Shown here: positions 26,147 through 36,047 of the stretch, piece after piece | How positions within the stretch are numbered: position 1 is the first letter of the stretch | Layout: each line of letters starts with the position of its first letter | Source of the DNA: Pseudomonas haemolytica | GTDB taxonomy: Bacteria; Pseudomonadota; Gammaproteobacteria; Pseudomonadales; Pseudomonadaceae | Direction: 5' to 3' | Assembly (NCBI RefSeq): GCF_009659625.1 | Contig: NZ_VOIW01000001.1 | Coordinates: 434,001-498,000, forward strand | Length of the DNA: 64,000 nt | The notes under the pieces: generated by a model | The model's database searches: none | Seen by the model: the letters and a program-made list of their open reading frames with translations, nothing else | Told to the model about the DNA's origin: nothing | Position numbers and translations under genes: made by a program

Positions 26147-29100
26147 TCAGATTCCGGCGATCACCATGGCCTGGCGTGTGAGTCGTCGGCTTAGTTCCCG
26201 TTCATCATGGAAGCTTTGGAGAAACAAACTGCCGTAGAACTCGTCATCCATGGGGGCACCAGTCAGGACTTGCTCCTGGGGCACGTTCAGCGTGTCGGCC
26301 AGCTCGATCAGGTGCTGGCGCAGTTGCGTGGCGGTGCTCGGGCTTTTCTGCTCTGGCGGCAGTTGCTCATGGGCGGCCCAGGCGTTTTGCGCCAGGCGCA
26401 AGGCGTCGATTGCTTCACTGACTTGATGGTGCTGGCATTTGATCTGTGCATATTCCTCGGTATGGAAATTGCGCAAGTAGTCACTCCAGAAATATTGCTC
26501 AAGCATTTGGTCCGTCAGCCCATCACCCTGTTCATCCTCGATCACCGTGTTGTAGGCACTGACCAGTTGCGCTGCTTCGACATTGCCAGCTGCCCGGTAA
26601 AGCATGTGGTCAGCCAGCCAGGGCAGATCCAGGCGCGCTTTCAGGCCGGTCTGGTAGGCGCCGTACACCTCGACCTCGTCCAGGGTGCCGGGTATACCGT
26701 CGACCACATCGGTGGTCAGCCGCAAGGGCGGGCCTTCGCTGCCATCCTCATTGAGCGTGGGCGTAGTGAGACGCTGCTGTATATCCCGGTTGGCGATATG
26801 GTTGACCTTGTCCAGCCGGGCTTTTTGTTTGGCCAGCAGCACCAGGGCATTGGTTCGCTCTTGTACGGTGGGCTTGCGCCAAGCCTCCAGCTTCAGGGTT
26901 TCGATGCCCATGGCGTTGAACACCTGCGCGCCGGCATCGGCGCAGTGAGTCGGGGTCGCGGCGAGGTTGAACAGCGTGGTGCGAGTGGCTTCATCACTCT
27001 CGGCAGCCATTAGCAGGCGTCGCACATTGGTGCGCAGGAGCGCCAGGTTCTGCTGATAGCGCACCAGGTCTGTCGGGTCCTGAACGATATCGAGCGGCGG
27101 CTGTTGCTGGCTTCTAATGATCTCGAAGAAACCCTGGGAGCCGTGTGCCTGCTCCAGTTCATCCCAGACTTCCTGCCACGCTGGACGTATCTGCGCAGGC
27201 AGGTGGCCAAGCCAGAACTGGCTGTCGTGTTCACCCCGGGGAGGGTAAGTGCGATAGGGGTCCAGGCCCGCGGCGCGGCGGTAGCTGACCACCCGGTCCT
27301 CGGCATCGCGTTCGAGTTTGTTGCGGTCCAGCCGGGTGCGGGCGATCAATTGTGCCGATGTGGAACCTGGTTCGACATCAGGTACCTGAGTAATGGAGGT
27401 GTTCAGCAGGCTCAGGTAGAAGTCCGATGCCCGCGGTAGCTCGAAGAGCCCAGCAGGCCATTGGCTGATACGCGTGTTGTTGAGCATCAGTATGTTCAGG
27501 TCAGGCAGGCGGCTGACGTCCGGCGCAGTGACCAGGTGTTCGTTGTGCGAGAGGATCAGCACCCGCAAGTGGTGCAGTTGGGAGAGCTGTTCCAACTGCA
27601 GTGAGGTCCAATGGATCGGGTTTTCCGCCAGCCCCAGTTGCGAGAGGCGACGCATACCGGCTACGGCGTCCGGCAACTTTTTCAAGCGCTTGCCGGTGAG
27701 GTCCAGGTTACGCAGGTTGGGGAAGTTGTGCAGGAACGGGCTGTCGGCGTCGGTGAACTCGGCGCCCGCCAGGTTGAGGCTGGTGATGTGGCTCAGTTGG
27801 GTAGTGAATTGGGGGAAGTTCTGCAAAAAACCGTTGATAGTTTCTCCGCGCAGGTCCAGTTCGCTGCCCACTCGTCTGTCACCGCCCTCCGTTTCGTAGC
27901 CCTTGGCCGACTGCTCCCAGCTTTCGCGTATGAGCGTGCTCACGCGCTTCCTGAACAACTGCTCCGGCAGCGATGGCCGCATGCGTCGGGTTCCGGCGGC
28001 GGGGAGCTGCTGCCAGGTTTTGAGTTCCTTGTGCAGGGTTTTCTTCTGGGTTTCAAGCTCGCGCACTATGCGCTGCCCATCGGCCGAGTTCAGGGCGCGG
28101 GCGTAGTCGGCCACGTCTTCTTCAGTCAGCGTCGGATACAGCGCCTTGAGTCGTTCCTCAAGGCTGGCGCGGCCCAGCCTGTCGCGCAGGGCACTGAAGG
28201 CGGGTTTTCCCAGCAGCAGCAGGGTCTCTCGTGGAGGGGCTGTGAACGGCGGTTGGGCCAGTACCGCACGGCGTTCGGCGGGTGGTTGCAGTTTTTGCTG
28301 GAGCCACTGGCGCAATGCCTGGCCTTGGCCGGGCGCGAAGTTCAGGTAGTCGCCGGGTCGCGCTTCGGGCAGGGCGTGCAGTACGGCCTCGTACAAGTCC
28401 CAGGTGGTCTCTGTGTCTGCCCCGTGCAGCGCATAGCGTCCCGGCGCTGTGCGTATCAGCAGCGTATCGATAGATGCATCGTCCGGCCCGACACTGCAGC
28501 GCAATTGCCCGGTTGGCGATTGCTCGCGAATGCTCAAGCGCCGGTTACCGAACGCGGAACTATGGACTTTCAGGTAGCCGAGCAGCAGGCGCTCGGTGTC
28601 GGGCGTCGGGGCATCGCCCCTGTAAAAGCCTTCATAGGCGTGAGTGGCTTGTGTTTCGAACTGCAGCGCCCGGGCCTGCTGCTTGAGGCGCAACGGTAGC
28701 TGTTGTTCTTCGCTCATGAACCGTACTTCAGCGGGGCGGGCCTGGGCCAGTATCGCCTGGGCGAGGTGGTCGGGCAGGGCCGGGAACCGTCGCTGCAACA
28801 GCAGGCCGTGGGCGCTGTTGGACTGGCGTTTGAAACTGTACAGATGCTCGAATATGTCATCCTTGCGTGAAGCTACATAGCGGCTCAACTGTTCTCGCAA
28901 TGCCTGCGCCCACGTGTCGGGGTCGTCGGGCAACGGCCCGCCGAGCAGCCCGGCCAGTTCGGTTTTGTCGAGCAAATCCACCACCCGCTGGGCCAGCCGG
29001 CCAGCCAGCAGGTCTTCGCGGCTGATGGCCAGGGTTGCAGCCGCAGTTGCCTGCGTCGCGCCATGCAGTATGGGGTCGCCGCTCAGGTCGGGCGCTTCGT

Positions 29101-31234
29101 ACACGGCGATGGCCTTGCCTGGGGGCCAGCCGTCCATTCGCGTGACCATATCGGCCGACCAATAGGCGGCTTCGCCGTTGCCTGCAGACGGCTCGCTGAG
29201 TGTGTCGATGTGCTGCCTGAGTTCGAAGCGATCCAGCGTGTCAGCCAGTAGCGGTGGTGGTGCCTGGTTTTCGACGTACATATGCCGCAGTACGCCGGGT
29301 TCGATACCGCTGATGTAGCGCACGTGTTCCAGGCTTGCTTCGGACCAGGTGGCGGTAACCGGGCTCAGGCGCTGGAACAGTTGCGGCTCGTCCCAGGCCC
29401 TGGGCGCCTCGCCCTCCAGCACCACGGCACCGCGGCCATTTTGTACCACCTCGGGGCGGTAGGCGTCGGCGCGTTGTGGATGGATGATCCGGTGCTGGCC
29501 GCTGTCGGGGTCCTGGCTGACGGAGTAGTGCTTGTTATCCAGGCGCAGGACGCTCATGCCGTTGTGCTGATGAAAGCCGTGGGCATCGGGTTCAGAGCCG
29601 GGTGGCAGGGTCAGGCCTGTCTGTTCGTATGGGCTTAAATCCGCATGCCATAAGCGCTGCTTGCCATCGGCCAGGGTCACCGGCTTCAAGCCTTCGACAA
29701 AGGGCGACGGTTTGAGGTGCGCCAGCTGCCCCGCAGCGCCAAACGCGAGCAGTTGCAGCACGTTTTCCGTGACCCCGACCACGTGTTCAATCGCCTCTAT
29801 GCCCTGGCCCTCGGCCCAATCCAGCAGGCCCTCGCAAACCTCGTCGGCGAGTTGGTAGGCGGTATAGGCCAGCATCAGTTCACCTAAAAACGGCACGAAA
29901 GGGGTCACCACCAGTAACGCGGCGTTGAGGATGTCGGCGAAGATTTTCTCCAGGTTGTCCCACCAGGCCCAGCGCGCCATGCGGTCGGCGTAGGCGGTGG
30001 AAACGGCCAGTTCACTGGCATCGTTGAGGATTTTATTGAGTTTTTGCTGGTACATATGCTCCCACAGCGGCGCTCGGATACGCTTCACGCTGAACTGCAG
30101 GTTGGGGTTGTCGAGTGCGGTGTCGCGCCAGCTGGGCAATGGCTCGCCAGGTACATGCGGGTGCCAGGTCACCCGGCTCAGGCGTATCCCCAACCGGCTG
30201 AAGAAATGCCCTTGGTATTGATGCTCGACAAACTGGCTGAAGAATTTCTGGTAGTCAGGCTGGCGCAGTTGCCGGGTCAGTTCCTGCATGAAGTGGCTCG
30301 TCGAGGCGTAGCGTTTCAGCGGGTGTTCCGGGTCATCCGGTACATAGGCGATGACGGGCAGCACCTGGCGGCTGTGCTCCAGGTCGGCGGCGATCAGTAC
30401 GACGCCAGTCAAGGGCGCGTCCATCAGGCTCAGGTCATGGCAGTGTGCGGCTTTACCCTCGAGCGTCAACCCTTGGCTGCCTTCGATCAAGCCGGTGATC
30501 AGCGCATGGTCCGCGGCCTGGATATCGCCCTTCATCAGTGCCATGCGGGCGGCGACTTTCAGCGCCGCCCGTTGATTGAGCAAGACCCGCGCACGCAGCA
30601 CGCCTTCAACCACCGGTTGGCTACGGCCCAGGTAAAGCTCAAGGTGCGCTTGGTACTGGGCCCCGATGTCGAGGGTGCGCATCAGGGTTTTGAACTGCTG
30701 GATCGACAGCTGGTTTTTGAGCGGTAGTACGTCGAACCTGCCTGAAGCATCGGGCCGGGTGATGAACTGCGAGTCGGCGGTGAAGGTTTCTGTCTCGGCA
30801 AAGTTGTGCAGCGCCGCGTCCAGCAGCGACACCGTACGGCTTTGTACGCCAGCGCTGAGGTTCTTGACCCACCAGGCTTGCCTGGCTGGGGCATACAGTT
30901 GCAGACAGGTGCGGTGCACATCCACGTCGAGGTTGTAATGCTGTTTCAGCGCCGCTTTTAACAAGGGCTCGGCGAATTTCTTGAGGTCGCTAGCGGGGGC
31001 CAGTTTGTTGTCGACCAGGGTTTGGGTTTTCCAGTGTTCGGCCATCGCGGCTTGCAATAGTTTGTGTTGCTGGGGTGAAGCGCTTTTGTACCAGGCGGGT
31101 ATGGATTTGCGGCTGGCTTTCAATGCACTGGCGCGGGGTAGGGGCAGCGTTTTGATCCAGTCGGGCAAGGCATCCCGGATGAATTCGTAGTGTGTGCTTT
31201 GCGCGGCGAGAGCGGTGTAATCGAGAGTGGCCAT
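26147..31234 (-). CDS. giant toxin/effector: dermonecrotic-toxin-like domain, LRRs and NEL-type E3 ubiquitin ligase
   Basis: About 1695 aa from the ATG at 31234 (MATLDYTALAAQSTHYEFIR); a GTG at 31261 would add nine residues, and neither has a good ribosome site. Residues about 60-250 look like the Pseudomonas dermonecrotic-toxin domain (DUF6543), and a hydrophobic stretch LLVVTPFVPFLGELMLAY lies near 435. Leucine-rich repeats occupy about 1190-1310 (LTSLNLAG, NLRNLDLTG, LSQLGLAEN, LRVLILSHN). The C-terminal NEL domain has Cys1431 in the C-x-D motif HCADAG and the conserved DEVEVYGAYQT helix. NEL enzymes of Shigella IpaH and Salmonella SspH2 transfer host ubiquitin through that Cys. No signal peptide; the export route is unknown. 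Divergent from the next toxin gene. Confidence 0.88.
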   Translation of the reverse strand: MATLDYTALAAQSTHYEFIRDALPDWIKTLPLPRASALKASRKSIPAWYKSASPQQHKLLQAAMAEHWKTQTLVDNKLAPASDLKKFAEPLLKAALKQHYNLDVDVHRTCLQLYAPARQAWWVKNLSAGVQSRTVSLLDAALHNFAETETFTADSQFITRPDASGRFDVLPLKNQLSIQQFKTLMRTLDIGAQYQAHLELYLGRSQPVVEGVLRARVLLNQRAALKVAARMALMKGDIQAADHALITGLIEGSQGLTLEGKAAHCHDLSLMDAPLTGVVLIAADLEHSRQVLPVIAYVPDDPEHPLKRYASTSHFMQELTRQLRQPDYQKFFSQFVEHQYQGHFFSRLGIRLSRVTWHPHVPGEPLPSWRDTALDNPNLQFSVKRIRAPLWEHMYQQKLNKILNDASELAVSTAYADRMARWAWWDNLEKIFADILNAALLVVTPFVPFLGELMLAYTAYQLADEVCEGLLDWAEGQGIEAIEHVVGVTENVLQLLAFGAAGQLAHLKPSPFVEGLKPVTLADGKQRLWHADLSPYEQTGLTLPPGSEPDAHGFHQHNGMSVLRLDNKHYSVSQDPDSGQHRIIHPQRADAYRPEVVQNGRGAVVLEGEAPRAWDEPQLFQRLSPVTATWSEASLEHVRYISGIEPGVLRHMYVENQAPPPLLADTLDRFELRQHIDTLSEPSAGNGEAAYWSADMVTRMDGWPPGKAIAVYEAPDLSGDPILHGATQATAAATLAISREDLLAGRLAQRVVDLLDKTELAGLLGGPLPDDPDTWAQALREQLSRYVASRKDDIFEHLYSFKRQSNSAHGLLLQRRFPALPDHLAQAILAQARPAEVRFMSEEQQLPLRLKQQARALQFETQATHAYEGFYRGDAPTPDTERLLLGYLKVHSSAFGNRRLSIREQSPTGQLRCSVGPDDASIDTLLIRTAPGRYALHGADTETTWDLYEAVLHALPEARPGDYLNFAPGQGQALRQWLQQKLQPPAERRAVLAQPPFTAPPRETLLLLGKPAFSALRDRLGRASLEERLKALYPTLTEEDVADYARALNSADGQRIVRELETQKKTLHKELKTWQQLPAAGTRRMRPSLPEQLFRKRVSTLIRESWEQSAKGYETEGGDRRVGSELDLRGETINGFLQNFPQFTTQLSHITSLNLAGAEFTDADSPFLHNFPNLRNLDLTGKRLKKLPDAVAGMRRLSQLGLAENPIHWTSLQLEQLSQLHHLRVLILSHNEHLVTAPDVSRLPDLNILMLNNTRISQWPAGLFELPRASDFYLSLLNTSITQVPDVEPGSTSAQLIARTRLDRNKLERDAEDRVVSYRRAAGLDPYRTYPPRGEHDSQFWLGHLPAQIRPAWQEVWDELEQAHGSQGFFEIIRSQQQPPLDIVQDPTDLVRYQQNLALLRTNVRRLLMAAESDEATRTTLFNLAATPTHCADAGAQVFNAMGIETLKLEAWRKPTVQERTNALVLLAKQKARLDKVNHIANRDIQQRLTTPTLNEDGSEGPPLRLTTDVVDGIPGTLDEVEVYGAYQTGLKARLDLPWLADHMLYRAAGNVEAAQLVSAYNTVIEDEQGDGLTDQMLEQYFWSDYLRNFHTEEYAQIKCQHHQVSEAIDALRLAQNAWAAHEQLPPEQKSPSTATQLRQHLIELADTLNVPQEQVLTGAPMDDEFYGSLFLQSFHDERELSRRLTRQAMVIAGI

Positions 31235-31367
31235 GAGGAGTTTCTGCGGCAAATAGGGCACTCAGACTAGTGTCGCGCAGGGGCGTACTTGGCAGTAATT
31301 GTCTATCGGCATGGGGCGCCAGGCAGCCTGTAGCGTCGCAGGCTCCCTTCAACCGAGAAGCCTTTTC
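31235..31367. promoter_or_regulatory. divergent intergenic region between two giant toxin genes
   Basis: A 133-bp region that must hold promoters for both directions. I see no hrp-type box, and no palindrome strong enough to name. Confidence 0.35.
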
Positions 31368-34300
31368 ATGACGTCATCCGAGTCGAGTTCAACGTCCCGG
31401 CGCCAAGCCCATATCGAACAAATCGAGACGCTGTTGCGTCCGCCCCCGTCGTTGCTGGCGGTGGCGCAACAGGCGGCCCAGACCTACCTGGACAGGTATT
31501 TTGCCGCGCAGCGATTGAGCGCCGGCCTGATCCATCTGGGCACCCCCGCGGCTGACAGCACCCGTGCCGCGCCGTCCTACACGTACCAATCCTTGCCCCA
31601 GTTGCTGGTACAGCGCCTGGCCAGCGCCAGGCCAACGTTGTTGGTCGATGATTATCAGGTCGTGGTCCTGCGGGTGCGCGAGGTGTATGCCCCAGGTGGG
31701 CCGACCCTCGCTGAACTGGAGAACCTGGTCAACGACTGCGGGGCCCTGCTGCTGACCTCTTATGCCGAGCATTTGCAAACCTGGTGGGGTGAGCCCTTCA
31801 CGAGCAACAAGACACTTTGGAGCTACGTGTCCGATCACCTGCTGGAGTTGCTCTACGACTGTGCAAAGCCACCCGGCACCAACGAAACAGAGTTCGCCGA
31901 ACTCTTTCCCAAAAACCTGTTGCGCCCCCTGCGGCCAGACCCCCAATGGAGCTTGCAGGGCGGCCCGTTGCGGGTGCAGACCTTACACCTGCAAGGCGTG
32001 GGGCAGACGGCGGACCAAGCGCAGATGTTGCCGCTGCTGGTGCTCAGCCATGGCTCGAAAACCTTGCTGTTCAGCCCGGCGAGTGGGGTTCACGCCCTTG
32101 ATAGCGTGGCGGCGGTCGGCGCGCTGTTGCCGGCCTACACCAGCCCGGTGCTGACGGGGGCGATCGAACAGTGGTTTGCCCTGGACGCCCAGGGCGACCC
32201 GTTCGATGCCCTTGCGGCGAGCTACCTGGCGCGCCAACTGCTGGAAATCGACAGCATCGAGCGCACTGTGCCGCGCACGGCAGATGAGTGTCAGGCGCTG
32301 CTCGATTACATCGTTGATCCACGGCGCTGGTTTGTCGGTGAAGTGAGTACGCTGCAACAGCGTCTGCGCGAGGCCATGCCGTTGTGGTTGGGCCAGGCGA
32401 ACCACGAGGACAGCATCGCCTGCGCGCATCTGTTGCAGCAGTGGGTGATAGCCCTGCATGACAGTGGTGCCTCGCATTTTCTCGAGGGCATCGAGTCGAT
32501 TGAATACTATGCCGACCATCAATTGCAGCACTGCCTGAAGGCGCAACCGAACGCCACGCCGATCAAGCCGGCAGAGGTTTGCCTGAGCTTCGATCGCGTA
32601 ATCGCCGCGCCAGTGCCGGTGCCTGGCGGGTTCATTGCCGGGGAGGTGGACCCGGTCACGGTGACCCTGACCGAGTTGGCCCTGGAAAACCTTGCCGGTT
32701 TCCCTCACACCGCCAAGCACATCACGCTCAATGCTGACCCGGCACCGGCGTGGCTGACGTATAGCCTGATCAAGCGCTGTGTGGAGGAGGCCGATGTCGG
32801 CCAGACCTACCCGGCCCTGCTGAAAAAAATGCTGATCGATGACACCGCTGAGGCCGCACGCCGTCGCCAGCTCTTCATCCGGCAACTGCGGGTACAACTG
32901 CCCCTCACGGCCCTGGAGTCGAAGATCAAGGGTGAACACGGTTTGACCCACAGCGGTTTTCAGCGGGTGCGCGCTGCCGTGCAGGCAAGCGCGGCCGAGC
33001 GCAAGGTCGGCGGGCAAGCCATCGCCCTGTGGCCGCTGGCATTCAAGGCCACGGCGGATGCTCACCCGGATGTGGTCGCCGGTATGTTCATCATCGGTCC
33101 TCAACAGGGGCAAAGCGGGCCGCACCTGCTGTACCGGCCACTGTTCAGCCCGATGCTGCAGGAATATGCATCGATCGAGCATTTGTTCACGGCGATCAAG
33201 ACTCCAGGCGCCTTGCAGGACAACGTCCTGACCTGGCTCGCCCCGGCGCGCCAGGCCATCTACGCCAACAATGGCTTTAACGAACCGCACATCCGCCGCT
33301 TTCTGTCGGGCGATGAATTCACCGTGTTTGCAAAGCCGGCTCCGGCGCAATTGAGCAAGCAGGTGGCCGCCAGCGACCCGGCGCGGCAGGTTTTCGAGGC
33401 CACGGCCCAGGCATTGGTGGCCCTGGCGGACCGCCAGTCGGTGTCCAATGCCGAGCAGCGTTGGCGCCACCTCAAACAGGCCGGTTGGCTGCTGTTCGCC
33501 AGCGTGCTGCCGCTGCTCAATGGGCCGCTGGCGCTGGGCGGCTGGCTGGTGCAACTGGCGGCCAGTGTACAGGGCGATATCGAAGGGTTGCACAGTGGCG
33601 ATGGGCAAGCGCGCAACGCCGCCTTGACTGACTTGCTGGTGAACCTGCTGGCGATTCTCGCTCACCAGGCCACGCCCCATGATGCCCACCACCCGTTGGA
33701 CCTGGAGCACCCGGTATTCGCGGCCCTGACGCGTGCCAGGCCGACCTCGGCGCCACTCAGGCAGGTTCCTGCTCCTGCAACGTTCTATGCCCCCACGCGC
33801 TGGGCCAATGCCCGTGACGTGCCGACCTCGCAGCAATTGGCGCTGGCCGAGCGCTTGTGCCTCAAGACCTTCCCCAAGCCCTGGCCGCTTGCCTTGGACG
33901 ATGCCGTTTCCAGTGGCCTTGCCCAGGGCTTGCTGCGCGAAAGGTCGCAGTGGCGGGCGCTGGTACGCGGGGCGCTGTACCGGGTACAGGTCCAGTATGG
34001 CCAGGTCCGGGTGGTCAGCGCTGATGGCAAAACTCTCGGGCCCTGGCTCAGGCATCTGGGCGCGGGGCGCTGGGATTTCGACATGCGCCTGCGGTTGCCG
34101 GGTGGTAATGCCGATGATGCGATTCAAGCGGTGCGGCAAGCGCTGCCGGCAACCAGCGCCACCCTTGAGGCGGATTATGCAAACGCCAAGGCCTCACGAG
34201 AAAGGGCCCACCAGGCGATGCAACTGGCCCGCACACTGGCGAACCGCTCAGCCGGGCAGCTCACCGAGCGGCAGCGCGCCCAGGCATGGGAAAGTTATGC

Positions 34301-36047
34301 GCGGGAAACAAACAACAAATTCGAATTGGCTATCGCTGAGTTGGCACTACTCAAGCGCCTGCGGGAGTTGGCCCCACGTGTGCGCTATGAGGAACAGCTT
34401 TGCGAGGCGCTGGAGGCGGTGATCCTCACCGCGCAATCGCTGGATGCACAGTCTCGACACAAGATCATGGGTCTCAATGCCCGGCTCCGGCCGCTGCTGG
34501 ACCGGCTGAGTGAGGAAACCGAGGAGGAAGCCGATTCGGATATCAACCGCCGCGATCACGCCGAACTGGGCAGTATCATGCGTGAGTCGGCGGCTGTGCA
34601 GGAAAAGGCTATCCGCTGGCGTATCCTGGAATCCGGGTACCTGGAAGAGTTGAGCGGTGTACCGCGTCTGGGTCGGGATAAGGCTAAGGCGCTGACGCTG
34701 GCCAGGCGCCCCTCGATACGGGACCTGCAAGCCTTGCAAATGACCACCTTGTGGAGCATCGCCATCGACGTCGCGGGCCCCGCGCTCAGTGACGAAGTAT
34801 TCGACAGTGTCGAAGAAACCAGCAAGCGTGCGCGCCGGGCCAGCCGCACCCTGGCGGATTTACCGCAACTGCAAACGACGCCCGCAGAACGGATTGAACT
34901 GCTGGAAAATATCGATCGTATCTATGCCCAAACCGACGACCAGATCGAGTTCTGGCGCGCCATGGAACCTGACAAGTTCGATCTGGACTACCTGCAAAAA
35001 CTGCAAACCTTGCTTACCCAACTACACCAGCAGGTCGAAAAGGACCTGGCCAGCCTCCGGCAGCCTGAGGCGCACACGGGGCTACCGGCCGTGCCCGCGC
35101 CGGCGCCATCGGGCAGCCGACGTAAAAAAATAATCCGCACACGCAATCACGACCTGTATGTGGCGCAGCTCAGTGAAGCCACGCAACAGAGCCCCGTTAC
35201 CGCAGAACTGCAGGAGGCTGGAGGCGAGGTCATTGGCACGTTTACCCAGGCGGACGATGGCGTGTGGGAGCCAGTGAAACCGACGCCCAAGCCGGATGCG
35301 CAACTGGGTCAATTGATGAAAAAGGCTCAGAAACTGTTGGAGGATGAGCGCCGGGCCATCCAGTCGGTCGAAGCCTTGGTTGAGCGAGTCAACGATCCGT
35401 CCTCCCTGGAGCATTTGCTCGACGCACAGGCCAATATTCGCCAGTGGACCGCCGAGGCGATTGGCCGCAGGCGACGGGGCATGGAAACCGTGCGGCTGGT
35501 GGCTCGCCAACAAACCAACGCATTGGAGATGGAGAATAATCTGGCGCTTGCGGTGAGTCGCCTCAAGGCCGCCGGGTTAGCGGCACGGATCCGAGCGACC
35601 CGGCTGCGGCCCACCACGCAGGAGCACGTCGACTTCCTTTATCGCCAGGGTGAAGTGCGGGTTTTCCGGCAGGGGCAACGCGTGCTGCTGCGGGGTACGG
35701 CCAATGATTATCTGCAGGTCTATGTGGTCACCGACGCACAGGATATCCGTGATGCTTTGTGTTACGCCCATTTCCACTACAAAAGGCGCCAGGGGCCGGA
35801 TGATCATTACGAAGGCGAGCCCCATATCAAGACCCCCGAACAGGAGCGCCTCGGGCGACAGGCACAGGCCCGGGTCGAGGCTCAGGCGTTCGAGCGTATC
35901 CGCACCGGCCAGACAGGGCGCGTACGCCTGACGCTGGAAATCGGCCGGTCGAAGATCACCTTGCCGTTCGCCCGGCGGTTGTTTTTCACTGCCGAGGCGC
36001 TACCGACAGACAAAGCGTCTGCTCACCCGGCTTCAAGTACGGCATAA
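31368..36047 (+). CDS. giant toxin-like protein with dermonecrotic-toxin-type scaffold, no recognised catalytic end
   Basis: A 1559-aa protein from the ATG at 31368 (MTSSESSSTSRRQAHIEQIE), preceded by GAGAAG; the frame is open to a TTG at 31299. It has the scaffold of its neighbours: module copies LVLSHGSKTLLFSPASGVHA (DNA 32030-32180) and MFIIGPQQGQSGPHLLYRPL (33085-33240), then a hydrophobic stretch AGWLLFASVLPLLNGPLALG (33479-33540). The second half is highly charged and helical (many E/R heptad-like runs, about residues 930-1400) and includes a Pro-rich break GLPAVPAPAPSGS. The last 120 residues contain DALCYAHFHYKRRQG and EPHIKTPEQERLG, which I cannot assign. The stop codon lies 62 bp inside the convergent PBP gene. 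Confidence 0.78.
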   Translation: MTSSESSSTSRRQAHIEQIETLLRPPPSLLAVAQQAAQTYLDRYFAAQRLSAGLIHLGTPAADSTRAAPSYTYQSLPQLLVQRLASARPTLLVDDYQVVVLRVREVYAPGGPTLAELENLVNDCGALLLTSYAEHLQTWWGEPFTSNKTLWSYVSDHLLELLYDCAKPPGTNETEFAELFPKNLLRPLRPDPQWSLQGGPLRVQTLHLQGVGQTADQAQMLPLLVLSHGSKTLLFSPASGVHALDSVAAVGALLPAYTSPVLTGAIEQWFALDAQGDPFDALAASYLARQLLEIDSIERTVPRTADECQALLDYIVDPRRWFVGEVSTLQQRLREAMPLWLGQANHEDSIACAHLLQQWVIALHDSGASHFLEGIESIEYYADHQLQHCLKAQPNATPIKPAEVCLSFDRVIAAPVPVPGGFIAGEVDPVTVTLTELALENLAGFPHTAKHITLNADPAPAWLTYSLIKRCVEEADVGQTYPALLKKMLIDDTAEAARRRQLFIRQLRVQLPLTALESKIKGEHGLTHSGFQRVRAAVQASAAERKVGGQAIALWPLAFKATADAHPDVVAGMFIIGPQQGQSGPHLLYRPLFSPMLQEYASIEHLFTAIKTPGALQDNVLTWLAPARQAIYANNGFNEPHIRRFLSGDEFTVFAKPAPAQLSKQVAASDPARQVFEATAQALVALADRQSVSNAEQRWRHLKQAGWLLFASVLPLLNGPLALGGWLVQLAASVQGDIEGLHSGDGQARNAALTDLLVNLLAILAHQATPHDAHHPLDLEHPVFAALTRARPTSAPLRQVPAPATFYAPTRWANARDVPTSQQLALAERLCLKTFPKPWPLALDDAVSSGLAQGLLRERSQWRALVRGALYRVQVQYGQVRVVSADGKTLGPWLRHLGAGRWDFDMRLRLPGGNADDAIQAVRQALPATSATLEADYANAKASRERAHQAMQLARTLANRSAGQLTERQRAQAWESYARETNNKFELAIAELALLKRLRELAPRVRYEEQLCEALEAVILTAQSLDAQSRHKIMGLNARLRPLLDRLSEETEEEADSDINRRDHAELGSIMRESAAVQEKAIRWRILESGYLEELSGVPRLGRDKAKALTLARRPSIRDLQALQMTTLWSIAIDVAGPALSDEVFDSVEETSKRARRASRTLADLPQLQTTPAERIELLENIDRIYAQTDDQIEFWRAMEPDKFDLDYLQKLQTLLTQLHQQVEKDLASLRQPEAHTGLPAVPAPAPSGSRRKKIIRTRNHDLYVAQLSEATQQSPVTAELQEAGGEVIGTFTQADDGVWEPVKPTPKPDAQLGQLMKKAQKLLEDERRAIQSVEALVERVNDPSSLEHLLDAQANIRQWTAEAIGRRRRGMETVRLVARQQTNALEMENNLALAVSRLKAAGLAARIRATRLRPTTQEHVDFLYRQGEVRVFRQGQRVLLRGTANDYLQVYVVTDAQDIRDALCYAHFHYKRRQGPDDHYEGEPHIKTPEQERLGRQAQARVEAQAFERIRTGQTGRVRLTLEIGRSKITLPFARRLFFTAEALPTDKASAHPASSTA

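Noticed and set aside
31983..34139. 718-codon open frame antisense to the 31368 toxin gene
   Set aside because: Biased composition (Arg, Gln, Gly), no domain; the sense frame has coherent protein features.
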